A model generated the notes under the pieces. The model was not told the origin of the DNA and searched no databases. It saw nothing but the letters and a program-made list of their open reading frames with translations. Below, piece by piece: positions 16,238 through 25,018 of a stretch of 64,000 nucleotides of DNA; positions within the stretch are counted from its first letter, which is position 1; every line of letters begins with the position of its first letter. A program made the translations under genes and the position numbers. The DNA comes from CAYVTV01 sp964526475 (GTDB taxonomy: Bacteria; Bacteroidota; Bacteroidia; Bacteroidales; GCA-2748055), in assembly GCA_964526475.1 (NCBI GenBank), contig CAZGKF010000001.1, positions 76,784 to 140,783 on the forward strand, given 5' to 3'.

Positions 16238-18247
16238 ATGAAGAAAGAGGAAATTAAGCAAAGGGTTGATATGTTAAGAAAACAACTTGACGAGCATAAT
16301 TATTTGTATTATGTATTAGCCCGCCCTGTGATATCCGATTTTGAATATGATCACATGATGAATGAACTCATAAGACTTGAGAAGGAGAATCCTGAATTTT
16401 ATAATGAATATAGTCCTTCCCAGAGAATAGGCAGTGATATTAATCTGGAATTCAAACAGGTTACACATATTTATCCAATGTTGTCATTAAGTAACGCATA
16501 CAAAAAAGAAGAGTTATTCGATTTCGACACACGCGTTAAAAAAATGATTAATGAGCCATTCGATTATGTATGCGAACTTAAATATGATGGAGTTGCCATA
16601 AGTATTACTTATTCAGGAGGAGTAATGCTAAGGGCTGCCACAAGGGGTGATGGGAATCAGGGTGATGATGTAACAAGAAATGTAAAAACAATTCGCAGTA
16701 TCCCGTTAAAACTTATTGAAGGATCAGGTTACCCGGAATTATTTGAGATCAGGGGAGAAATCTTCATTCCTGCTAATGGATTTAAAAATATGAATCGGGA
16801 GAAAGCAGAAGCAGGGGAACTCCCATTTGCAAATCCAAGAAATGCAGCTGCAGGAACACTCAAACTTCAAAACTCATTTATTGTATCAAAGCGACCTCTT
16901 GATTGTTTTCTTTATTCTTTATCAGGTGACGCCCTACCCTTTGATAATCATTACGATAATTTAATAAATGCAAAGAAATGGGGATTTAAAATTCCTGATA
17001 TAATTTCAAAACAATCCACAATTAATGATGTTATTCATTTCATTGATTACTGGGAAAAAAGAAGAAAAGATCTTGCTTTTGATACCGATGGTGTTGTTAT
17101 TAAAGTGAATTCATTAAATTATCAAAGGCAGTTAGGGTCAACTGCCAAAGCCTATCGTTGGGCAATTGCATTTAAATATATTCCCGAGCAGGTTTCAACC
17201 CGGCTCCTGAGCATCTCTTTTCAGGTTGGTCGAACCGGAGCAGTTACCCCGGTAGCCAATCTCAAACCTGTTCATCTTGCTGGCACAGTTGTAAAAAGAG
17301 CCAGTTTGCATAATGCCGACCACATGGCTATGCTTGGTTTACATCAAAATGATACAGTATATGTTGAAAAAGGCGGGGAGATAATTCCAAAAATTGTTGG
17401 TATTGATATTTTGCAAAGAAACTCAGAAGCTCTGCCATACCAATTTATCAGTAATTGCCCTGAATGTGGCACCCAACTTATAAAAAATCCTGAAGAAGCA
17501 GCGCATTACTGTCCCAATACTCACACCTGCCCTCCTCAGATCAAAGGGAGACTTGAACATTTCATCAGCCGGAAAGCAATGAATATTAAAGCAGCTGAGG
17601 CAACTATTGATCAACTTTTCAGACACAAACTTGTGAGGGATATAAGTGACCTGTTCAAATTGCATTATTCTCAACTTATTTTGCTTGAGAGATTTGCGGA
17701 AAAATCAGCAAAAAATCTACTTCAAAGTATTGAGGATTCTAAAAAGACTTCCTTTCCGCGCGTCTTATTTGCATTGGGAATAAGGTATGTAGGTGAAACA
17801 GTAGCAAAAAAGCTTGCAATCCATTTCAAATCTATTCAAAATATTGCCAAAGCCGGTTTCGATGAATTAACTGAAGTGGAAGAAATAGGTGAAAGAATTG
17901 CAGACAGCCTTATTTCTTTCTTTAATAATTCTGATAACCTGCGCATAATTAATGAATTAGAATCTTACGGTTTGCAATTCACTCTGGCAGATCAAAATCT
18001 TGAAAAAGAATCTAACCGCTTGAACGGAAAGAGTTTTGTAATTTCAGGTGTCTTTAATAAATATTCCAGAGAAAAACTAAAAAACCTGATAGAAGTTAAC
18101 GGGGGAAAAAATCTATCATCCGTAAGTACCAGAACAGATTACTTATTGGCAGGAAACAATCCCGGACCTGATAAAATCAGGAAATGCAAAGAGCTCAATA
18201 TTAAAATAATTAACGAGGATGATTTTACGGAAATGATTAATTATTGA
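16238..18247 (+). CDS. ligA: NAD-dependent DNA ligase LigA
   Basis: A 669-residue ligase that seals nicks in replication and repair using NAD+. The N-terminal Ia domain (HNYLYYVLARPVISDFEYD) is followed by the adenylation domain with the nucleophile Lys115 in LKYDG, then an OB domain, a four-Cys zinc finger (CPECG and CPNTHTC around 405-430), helix-hairpin-helix repeats and a C-terminal BRCT domain (GKSFVISGVF, then TRTDYLLAG). The start is placed at ATG 16238 because family members begin about here; an earlier in-frame ATG at 16160 would add 26 unconserved residues encoded by the upstream inverted-repeat element. Confidence 0.96.
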   Translation: MKKEEIKQRVDMLRKQLDEHNYLYYVLARPVISDFEYDHMMNELIRLEKENPEFYNEYSPSQRIGSDINLEFKQVTHIYPMLSLSNAYKKEELFDFDTRVKKMINEPFDYVCELKYDGVAISITYSGGVMLRAATRGDGNQGDDVTRNVKTIRSIPLKLIEGSGYPELFEIRGEIFIPANGFKNMNREKAEAGELPFANPRNAAAGTLKLQNSFIVSKRPLDCFLYSLSGDALPFDNHYDNLINAKKWGFKIPDIISKQSTINDVIHFIDYWEKRRKDLAFDTDGVVIKVNSLNYQRQLGSTAKAYRWAIAFKYIPEQVSTRLLSISFQVGRTGAVTPVANLKPVHLAGTVVKRASLHNADHMAMLGLHQNDTVYVEKGGEIIPKIVGIDILQRNSEALPYQFISNCPECGTQLIKNPEEAAHYCPNTHTCPPQIKGRLEHFISRKAMNIKAAEATIDQLFRHKLVRDISDLFKLHYSQLILLERFAEKSAKNLLQSIEDSKKTSFPRVLFALGIRYVGETVAKKLAIHFKSIQNIAKAGFDELTEVEEIGERIADSLISFFNNSDNLRIINELESYGLQFTLADQNLEKESNRLNGKSFVISGVFNKYSREKLKNLIEVNGGKNLSSVSTRTDYLLAGNNPGPDKIRKCKELNIKIINEDDFTEMINY

Positions 18248-18293
18248 TACATTAAACCACTCTGATTCCTTAACTTTTTTGTAATATTGCAAA

Positions 18294-18863
18294 GTGAAAT
18301 TGTTTTCTAACATAAGATTAAAAGCAGGTAGTTGGTCATTACGGAAAAGAGTCTCCCGTATGAAAAGGAAGAAAATAGTTCATAATTTTAATACCGCAAA
18401 AAGAGCAGGGATTGTTTTCGATGCATCTAAACCCGAAGGATTTCAGCATGTAACAAAATTCAGAAAGTATCTTTCATCCCGTAAAATATCTTCAGTCATT
18501 ATTGGATATGTTGACGCTGATGATATTTCTGGAGAACTTATTCTATGGGAAAATTGCCATTTTTTTTGCAGGAAGGATCTTGATCTTTTATACCGCCCAA
18601 AAAAACCACAAGTATTATCTTTCATTCATGAAAATACAGATATATTATTTGATCTTTGTTTAACAACTCACTTTCCGCTTCAATATATATCAGCCTTAAC
18701 GCCTTCATCTTTTAAAGTCGGGAAATATTCTGATTCGCCAAATGATCTGGATCTCATGATCAATATTAAGGAAAACCAGGATATAGAATATTTTATAGAT
18801 CAAATAATACATTACGTTAATCTGTTAAATAACCCTGCTGAATTATCATTAAAACAAAACTAA
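18294..18863 (+). CDS. Conserved Bacteroidota protein (DUF6913-like)
   Basis: A 189-residue basic protein with no signal peptide. The N-terminus is Arg/Lys-rich (SLRKRVSRMKRKK). The rest is alpha/beta with KRAGIVFDASKPEGFQ and SVIIGYVDADD, followed by DLDLLYRPK and SPNDLDLMI. The pattern matches a small family confined to Bacteroidota that I recall as DUF6913; no function is established. Its stop lies 2 bp before the dapA start, so the two are almost certainly cotranscribed. A near-consensus TAATATTG lies just upstream at about 18281. Confidence 0.6.
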   Translation: MKLFSNIRLKAGSWSLRKRVSRMKRKKIVHNFNTAKRAGIVFDASKPEGFQHVTKFRKYLSSRKISSVIIGYVDADDISGELILWENCHFFCRKDLDLLYRPKKPQVLSFIHENTDILFDLCLTTHFPLQYISALTPSSFKVGKYSDSPNDLDLMINIKENQDIEYFIDQIIHYVNLLNNPAELSLKQN

Positions 18864-18865
18864 TT

Positions 18866-19765
18866 ATGTCTTACAAAGATTTCACAGGTACAGGAGTTGC
18901 CTTAATCACCCCTTTAAGAAAAGACGGAAGCATTGATTTCAAATCCATGGAAAAAATAATCGAACATGTTATCTCCAATGGCGTTGATTATCTTGTCGTA
19001 TTAGGTACCACAGGAGAAACTCCGGTATTATCAAAAGATGAGAAGAAAGCCTTAGTTAGTTTTGTGGTGGAATTTACCGATAATAAAATTCCAATAGTTG
19101 TTGGTATTGGAGGCAATTATACAAATGCTGTTATTGAACATATCAAAGAAACTGATTTTAATGGTATTGATGCAATACTAAGTGTCGCTCCCTATTATAA
19201 CAAACCCTCCCAAACCGGCCTCTTTGAACATTTCCATGCTATTGCCAGCACCAGTCCGGTACCGGTTATAATATACAATGTGCCTGGAAGAACAGGCTCC
19301 AATATTGCAACTGAAACTGTACTGAAACTTTCTCCTGATTCAAGAAGCAATATAATTGCTGTTAAGGAGGCATCGGGGAATTTATCTCAGGTGATGTCTA
19401 TTATTAAAAACAAACATACCGGTTTTAAAGTTATCTCAGGTGATGACGCATTAACTTTTTCATTAATTGCTTTGGGGGGGGCAGGTGTTATCTCCGTAAT
19501 TGCCAATGCGTTTCCAGCAGAATTTTCATCAATGGTGAGACTTACTCTAAATAATAAGCTTGAAGAAGCCAGAAAAATTCATTACAGCCTTTTGCCTGTT
19601 ATTGATGCAATCTTCTCGGAAGGTAGTCCGGCAGGTATTAAAGCAGTAATGGATATATTGGGCTTTTCAAAAAATTACCTGAGGCTTCCCCTTGTTCCGG
19701 TTAGCAATGATCTTTACAAGAAGTTGGAAAAAATGGTTACTTCTTTGAAAGACAAAAAACTCTGA
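18866..19765 (+). CDS. dapA: 4-hydroxy-tetrahydrodipicolinate synthase DapA
   Basis: A 299-residue TIM-barrel lyase condensing pyruvate with aspartate semialdehyde in the diaminopimelate/lysine pathway. The Schiff-base Lys is Lys167 (AVKEASG), the catalytic Tyr is Tyr137 (IIYNVPGRTG), and LGTTGETPVLSKDE provides the pyruvate-binding Thr-Thr. YYNKPSQTGL is the further family signature. Length is normal. It is cotranscribed with the preceding DUF6913-like gene and converges on lipB across 46 bp with no obvious hairpin. Confidence 0.97.
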   Translation: MSYKDFTGTGVALITPLRKDGSIDFKSMEKIIEHVISNGVDYLVVLGTTGETPVLSKDEKKALVSFVVEFTDNKIPIVVGIGGNYTNAVIEHIKETDFNGIDAILSVAPYYNKPSQTGLFEHFHAIASTSPVPVIIYNVPGRTGSNIATETVLKLSPDSRSNIIAVKEASGNLSQVMSIIKNKHTGFKVISGDDALTFSLIALGGAGVISVIANAFPAEFSSMVRLTLNNKLEEARKIHYSLLPVIDAIFSEGSPAGIKAVMDILGFSKNYLRLPLVPVSNDLYKKLEKMVTSLKDKKL

Positions 19766-19811
19766 TTATTCCTGCAAAATAATTTTTTTAGATTATAATT
19801 GCAATATCAGT

Positions 19812-20477
19812 TTATTCAAACAGCATCTTCAAATTTTTTAATAAAATTTCTCTCACCTCCTCCATTTCTACTTTTTGCTTTAATTCCCTTTCCATGGAAG
19901 TAACCCCATATTTTTGAAGACCGCATGGGTTGATATAATCGAAATACTTCAAATCTGTATTAACATTAAAAGCGAATCCATGCATAGTAACGTATCGACT
20001 GACTCTCACTCCAATAGCGCAAATTTTCCTTGCAAGGGAAAGATCTTCTGTCTCAAGCCACACTCCGGTAGCACCATCGAATCTATTTCCTTTAATCCCA
20101 AAATAATTAAGCGTGTAAATAATAGCTTCTTCAAGAGTATGAACATATTTCCGTACACTCAATCCCAACTGCTCCAGATCAATAATAGGATATCCAACAA
20201 TCTGCCCCGGTCCATGGTAGGTGATATCTCCACCCCTATTGGTTTTAAAAAAACCGGCATTTATTTCTGAAAGAAATTCTTCAGTTATCAGTAAATTATC
20301 TGTTCGTCCGCTTTTACCTAAAGTATATACATGAGGATGCTCACAGAAAATCAGGTAATTATCCTTTTCACTTTTCCTTTTTAAGAGTTTATTACTAACT
20401 ATTTCATTATGCAGTTTTTCCTGTAATTCCAAGGCAATCTTGTAATCTGTAAGTCCAATGTTTAGAAAATGCAACAT
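19812..20477 (-). CDS. lipB: Octanoyl-ACP:protein N-octanoyltransferase LipB
   Basis: A 221-residue cytosolic transferase moving octanoate from acyl-carrier protein to lipoyl domains of 2-oxoacid dehydrogenases and GcvH. The signature RGGDITYHGPGQIVGYPI (about 81-98) is intact, and the catalytic pair is Lys151 (ARKICAIGVR) and Cys185 (INPCGLQKYGVTS). Together with lipA, 126 bp upstream on the same strand, it forms the de novo lipoate assembly pathway. The start at 20477 gives the usual short N-terminus. Confidence 0.96.
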   Translation of the reverse strand: MLHFLNIGLTDYKIALELQEKLHNEIVSNKLLKRKSEKDNYLIFCEHPHVYTLGKSGRTDNLLITEEFLSEINAGFFKTNRGGDITYHGPGQIVGYPIIDLEQLGLSVRKYVHTLEEAIIYTLNYFGIKGNRFDGATGVWLETEDLSLARKICAIGVRVSRYVTMHGFAFNVNTDLKYFDYINPCGLQKYGVTSMERELKQKVEMEEVREILLKNLKMLFE

Positions 20478-20603
20478 TTCTGAATAAAAACTTTAAGCAA
20501 AGATTTTGACTGGCAATATTTTGCCATTAAGCCGGCATCATTTCTTCTCTAAATACGCTCAGATTTTTTCTTTGAGGCAGACACAAAAGGAGTCTTATCT
20601 GCA

Positions 20604-21479
20604 TCAGATTCTATTTATATGCTTCTCAGAATGGTATGAAGATCTTATAAGAGGTCCGCTTTCCACATGTGAGTATCCCATCTGTAAACCAATATATCTG
20701 AATCTTTCAAATACTTCCGGATTAACATAAGATTTGACCTTCACATGATCGGGTGAAGGTTGAAGGTACTGACCTATAGTGAAAATCTTCACACCGGCAT
20801 TTCGGACATCATTCATAGCTTCCTGAACTTCCTCTTCTTTTTCTCCAAGTCCAAGCATAATTCCTGATTTTGCAATGATCCCATTTTCAGCGATATACTT
20901 TAAAACCCGAAGACTTAAGGTATAGCTTGCCCGGGATCTGATCCCGGGAGTCAGTCGTTCTACTGTTTCAATATTATGTGAAATAATTTCAGGTTTTTCA
21001 TCTATTATCATTTGTATCAGACTTTCATCCCCCTGAAAATCAGGGATCAGGGTCTCCATAGTTATCGAGGGATTACCTCTCTTTATTTTTCTGATCGTTT
21101 TTGCCCATATCCGGGCTCCCTGATCAGGCAGATCATCTCTGTTAACGGAAGTGATCACGCAATGTTTTAGTTTTAAGAGCTTTATAATACCGGCTATTTT
21201 TCCCGGTTCGGTTTCATCAACAGCTTTTGGCCTGGCTGAATTAACATAACAGAAAGAGCAGTTCCTGGTACAAATATTGCCCAGGATCATGAATGTGGCT
21301 GTACCGGCACTCCAGCATTCTCCCTTATTCGGACAATTACCGCTGGAACAGATCGTATGAAGGTTATTTTCTGATATAAGATTTTTCACAATTGAATAAT
21401 TCCTGCCTCTGGGAAACTGAGCCTTCATCCAGGCTGGTTTTCTAACTGCCTTATCTTCCTTATAGTTTATTTCTTTCAT
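20604..21479 (-). CDS. lipA: Lipoyl synthase LipA
   Basis: A 291-residue radical-SAM enzyme inserting two sulfurs into octanoyl-protein. The auxiliary cluster ligands are Cys44, Cys49 and Cys55 (CSSGNCPNKGEC) and the radical-SAM cluster is Cys70, Cys74 and Cys77 (CTRNCSFC). The C-terminal RSSY motif, whose Ser ligates the auxiliary cluster, is present near residue 283. It begins 20 bp after the secA stop and is followed by lipB, suggesting a secA-lipA-lipB transcript. Confidence 0.97.
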   Translation of the reverse strand: MKEINYKEDKAVRKPAWMKAQFPRGRNYSIVKNLISENNLHTICSSGNCPNKGECWSAGTATFMILGNICTRNCSFCYVNSARPKAVDETEPGKIAGIIKLLKLKHCVITSVNRDDLPDQGARIWAKTIRKIKRGNPSITMETLIPDFQGDESLIQMIIDEKPEIISHNIETVERLTPGIRSRASYTLSLRVLKYIAENGIIAKSGIMLGLGEKEEEVQEAMNDVRNAGVKIFTIGQYLQPSPDHVKVKSYVNPEVFERFRYIGLQMGYSHVESGPLIRSSYHSEKHINRI

Positions 21480-21499
21480 ATACGATTATGAATGAAGAA

Positions 21500-24400
21500 T
21501 TACCCTCCATGGCAATTCTTATATTTTTTACCACTTCCGCAAGGACAGGGGTCATTTCTTCCAACCTTTTTTTCCACTCTAACCGGCTGGGCTGCTCCCT
21601 CTCCCGGTCCTGTTGCACCTGAAGGATCATGATATTTTGGAGATTCATGCTTCGTGGTACTGAATTTACTAAGATCAAGACGTTTAGGGGGGTGGGCTCT
21701 TTGGACACCTGCAGGATCGGCCATAGGAATATGACCTTTCATCAGGGTTGAGACTACCTCTTTGTTGACCTTATCGATCATCTGGCTGAAGAGATTAAAA
21801 GATTCAAATTTGTAGATCAGGAGAGGGTCCTTTTGCTCATAAGAAGCATTCTGAACAGACTGTTTCAGATCATCGAGTTCCCTGAGGTGCTCTTTCCAGT
21901 CTTCATCAATTGTTGAAAGCACAACTGTTTTTTCAAATGCTCTCATTATCTCACGTGCCTGAGTATTATATGCCTTCTGGAGATTAGTCATAACTCTGAA
22001 AACCCTGGTTCCATCAGATACCGGTACAACAATATTCTCATAAAGTGCAGCCTGTTTTTCGAAAACATCTTTAATAACCGGATAAGCTTGTTTTGCAAGG
22101 CTTTCTTCTTTCCTCCCGTAAGAATTTATAACATCATCCAGAAGATTTTCTGTTAACTCCGTATTATCAATTTTAAGAAATCTCTTTTCATCAATAGGAG
22201 ACTCTACAGATAAAGTGCGGATAAGTTCAAAATTGAATCCCTCGAAATTCTCATCAGCATGATATTGATTCACAATGCTATCAATTACCTCATAAAACAT
22301 GTTTGAAATATCAACACTCAGCCTGTCCCCAAAAAGTGCGTGCTTCCTGCGTTTATAGATTACTTCCCTTTGGGAATTCATAACATCATCATATTCCAGG
22401 AGCCGTTTTCTTATACCGAAATTATTTTCTTCAACTTTTTTCTGTGCACGTTCAATAGACCGGGAAATCATGGAATGGGTGATCACTTCACCTTCTTTAA
22501 GTCCAAGCCTGTCCATAAGTCCGGCAATTCTTTCCGAACCAAAGAGTCTCATCAGATCATCTTCAAGGGAAACGTAAAACTGTGAGGAACCCGGATCACC
22601 CTGGCGCCCTGAACGGCCCCTTAGCTGCCGGTCAACCCGCCTGGACTCATGCCTCTCACTGCCAATAATTGCCAGTCCGCCTGCATCTATAACTTCCTTG
22701 TTAATTTTTATATCAGTACCCCTTCCTGCCATATTAGTTGCAATAGTAACCTGTCCTTTGCGCCCTGCCTGGGCAATAATTTCAGCTTCTCTGGCATGAA
22801 ACTTAGCATTAAGAACATTATGAGGGATTTTCCTTATTTTTAACATTCTGCTTAGAAGTTCCGATATTTCAACAGAAGTAGTACCCACGAGTACTGGTCT
22901 TCCCATATCAACAAAACGATCAATCTGATCTATAATAGCATTAAATTTCTCCCTTTTGGTCTTAAAAACAAGGTCTTCTTCATCATTCCTTACAATCGGT
23001 TTATTGGTAGGAATTACTACCACATCAAGCTTATATATATTCCAAAGTTCCCCTGCTTCAGTTTCAGCAGTACCTGTCATGCCTGCCAGTTTATGATACA
23101 TTCTGAAATAGTTCTGAAGGGTTATGGTTGCCCAGGTCTGAGTGGCAGCTTCCACCTTTACATTTTCCTTGGCTTCGATAGCCTGATGCAAACCATCAGA
23201 ATACCTCCTTCCTTCCATGATACGTCCTGTCTGCTCATCAACTATTTTCACTTTATTATCAATCACCACATATTCCACATCATTCTCAAAAAGGGTATAT
23301 GCCTTCAGTAGCTGATTTACAGTATGGATACGATCTGATTTTACAGCATAATCCTGCAGAAGTTTATCTTTCCGCGAAACTCTTTCGTTCGGTTTCAGAT
23401 CAGATTTTTCAATTTCCGCAATTACACTGCCAATATCCGGCAAAATAAAAAATTCCGGATCTTCAGGAGAACTTATAAGATCTATTCCCTTTTCAGTAAG
23501 TTCAATAGAGTTCTGCTTTTCTTCAATAACAAAAAACAGTTCTTCGGTGACCAAAGGCATGTTTTTGTTGTTATCCTGCATATAATAATTCTCTGTCTTA
23601 AGTAAAAGAGATTTATTCCCTTCTTCACTCAGAAGTTTAATCAATACTTTATTTTTCGGTAGTCCTTTATGTGCCCTTAGCAACAATAAACCTGCCTTTT
23701 CACTGTTCTCTTCCTGCAATGCTTTTCTTGCATCTGTAATCACCTGGTTAATAAATCTTTTCTGGGCATCAAAAATTTTCTCAACACGAGGTTTTAACTC
23801 CATAAATTCCTGATTATCACCTTTTGGAATCGGGCCGGAAATGATCAGAGGAGTTCTGGCTTCATCTATTAATACCGAGTCAACCTCATCAACAATTGTA
23901 TAATTATGCTTTCGTTGCACCAGATCTTCCGGGCCAAGTGCCATATTATCGCGTAAATAATCGAAACCGAATTCATTGTTCGTTCCATACGTAATATCGC
24001 AATTATAGGCTGCCCTCCTGCCTTCTGAATTTGGCTGATATTTATCAATACAATCAACTGAGAGTCCATGAAACTGAAAAATAGGCCCCATCCATTCTGA
24101 GTCCCTCTTTGCCAGATAATCATTTACGGTAACTATATGAACACCTTTACCAGTTAATGCATTCAGAAATACAGGCAGGGTAGCTACAAGTGTTTTTCCT
24201 TCACCTGTTGCCATCTCAGCTATTTTACCATGATGAAGGACTACTCCACCAATCAGCTGTACTTCATAATGCACCATATCCCAGCGAATAGCATTACCTC
24301 CCGCAACCCAGCTTGTTTTCCAGTATGCTTTATTATCCTTAATATCAATATGATCATGTTTTGCCGCAAGTTCCTTATCGAAATCCTGCGCTGTAACTTC

Positions 24401-24790
24401 AATTTCTTCGTTTTCAACAAACCTTCTTGCGGTTTCTTTCACAATGGAGAATACTTCTGGTAACACCTCATCAAGAACCACTTCAAATTTTTTATCTATC
24501 TCTTTCTCGAGCTTATCAATCTGATCATATAAATTTTCCTTTTCATTATGACTAAGCTCTTCATCTTCAGACTTTTCTTTTAAAGCCGCAAGTTCTTTCT
24601 GGTCATTTTCAACAAAATCCCTTACTTTTTGTTTTATCTCTGAAGTCCTGGCTCTCAATTCATCATTTGCCAGATTTGCAATGGAAGGGTAAACGGAATT
24701 AATCCGCTGAATATATGGTTCTAATTCCTTTAAGTCCCTGTCAGCTTTACTGCCCAGAAATGAAGATAATACCTTTTCTAATAAACCCAT
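21500..24790 (-). CDS. secA: Preprotein translocase ATPase SecA
   Basis: A 1096-residue motor driving proteins through SecYEG. Walker A is MATGEGKT, the DEAD-like Walker B is VDEVDSVLIDEARTPLIISG, and the preprotein crosslinking, NBD2 (TNMAGRGTDI, RQLRGRSGRQGDPG), helical wing and scaffold regions follow. The C-terminus ends with a zinc-binding SEC-C motif, PCPCGSGKKYKNCHG. It is about 200 residues longer than Escherichia coli SecA, with extra sequence after the VDEVD box (about 320-450) as usual in Bacteroidota. The -7 box TAATTTTG lies at 24839-24846 on this strand. Confidence 0.97.
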   Translation of the reverse strand: MGLLEKVLSSFLGSKADRDLKELEPYIQRINSVYPSIANLANDELRARTSEIKQKVRDFVENDQKELAALKEKSEDEELSHNEKENLYDQIDKLEKEIDKKFEVVLDEVLPEVFSIVKETARRFVENEEIEVTAQDFDKELAAKHDHIDIKDNKAYWKTSWVAGGNAIRWDMVHYEVQLIGGVVLHHGKIAEMATGEGKTLVATLPVFLNALTGKGVHIVTVNDYLAKRDSEWMGPIFQFHGLSVDCIDKYQPNSEGRRAAYNCDITYGTNNEFGFDYLRDNMALGPEDLVQRKHNYTIVDEVDSVLIDEARTPLIISGPIPKGDNQEFMELKPRVEKIFDAQKRFINQVITDARKALQEENSEKAGLLLLRAHKGLPKNKVLIKLLSEEGNKSLLLKTENYYMQDNNKNMPLVTEELFFVIEEKQNSIELTEKGIDLISSPEDPEFFILPDIGSVIAEIEKSDLKPNERVSRKDKLLQDYAVKSDRIHTVNQLLKAYTLFENDVEYVVIDNKVKIVDEQTGRIMEGRRYSDGLHQAIEAKENVKVEAATQTWATITLQNYFRMYHKLAGMTGTAETEAGELWNIYKLDVVVIPTNKPIVRNDEEDLVFKTKREKFNAIIDQIDRFVDMGRPVLVGTTSVEISELLSRMLKIRKIPHNVLNAKFHAREAEIIAQAGRKGQVTIATNMAGRGTDIKINKEVIDAGGLAIIGSERHESRRVDRQLRGRSGRQGDPGSSQFYVSLEDDLMRLFGSERIAGLMDRLGLKEGEVITHSMISRSIERAQKKVEENNFGIRKRLLEYDDVMNSQREVIYKRRKHALFGDRLSVDISNMFYEVIDSIVNQYHADENFEGFNFELIRTLSVESPIDEKRFLKIDNTELTENLLDDVINSYGRKEESLAKQAYPVIKDVFEKQAALYENIVVPVSDGTRVFRVMTNLQKAYNTQAREIMRAFEKTVVLSTIDEDWKEHLRELDDLKQSVQNASYEQKDPLLIYKFESFNLFSQMIDKVNKEVVSTLMKGHIPMADPAGVQRAHPPKRLDLSKFSTTKHESPKYHDPSGATGPGEGAAQPVRVEKKVGRNDPCPCGSGKKYKNCHGG

Positions 24791-24838
24791 TTTTTGGCTT
24801 TAACTTAAACATTTAATATCTGCATATAGCGTACTTCG

Positions 24839-24846
24839 CAAAATTA
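24839..24846 (-). promoter_or_regulatory. -7 box of the secA promoter
   Basis: The minus strand reads TAATTTTG, matching TAnnTTTG about 50 bp before the secA ATG. No canonical TTG lies 19-21 bp further upstream. Confidence 0.5.
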
Positions 24847-24964
24847 GTTTTTTTTATATAAAAGAACTTAATTAATAGAGGTTTTATAGAGAAAGTCGGG
24901 CTTAATAAGATTAACAGATTATTCATTAAATATTTCATTAAAAAACTGTTAAGAAATCTGTTTT

Positions 24965-24997
24965 TTGATCTTAAGAAAAAAAAAAAAATTAAATTTG
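24965..24997 (+). promoter_or_regulatory. Promoter of the papain-like protease gene
   Basis: TTG at 24965-24967 and TAAATTTG at 24990-24997, spaced 22 bp, with an A13 tract between them. The expected transcription start is about 15 nt before the ATG at 25019. Confidence 0.55.
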
Positions 24998-25018
24998 TTG
25001 ACATTAAATTTTTTATAA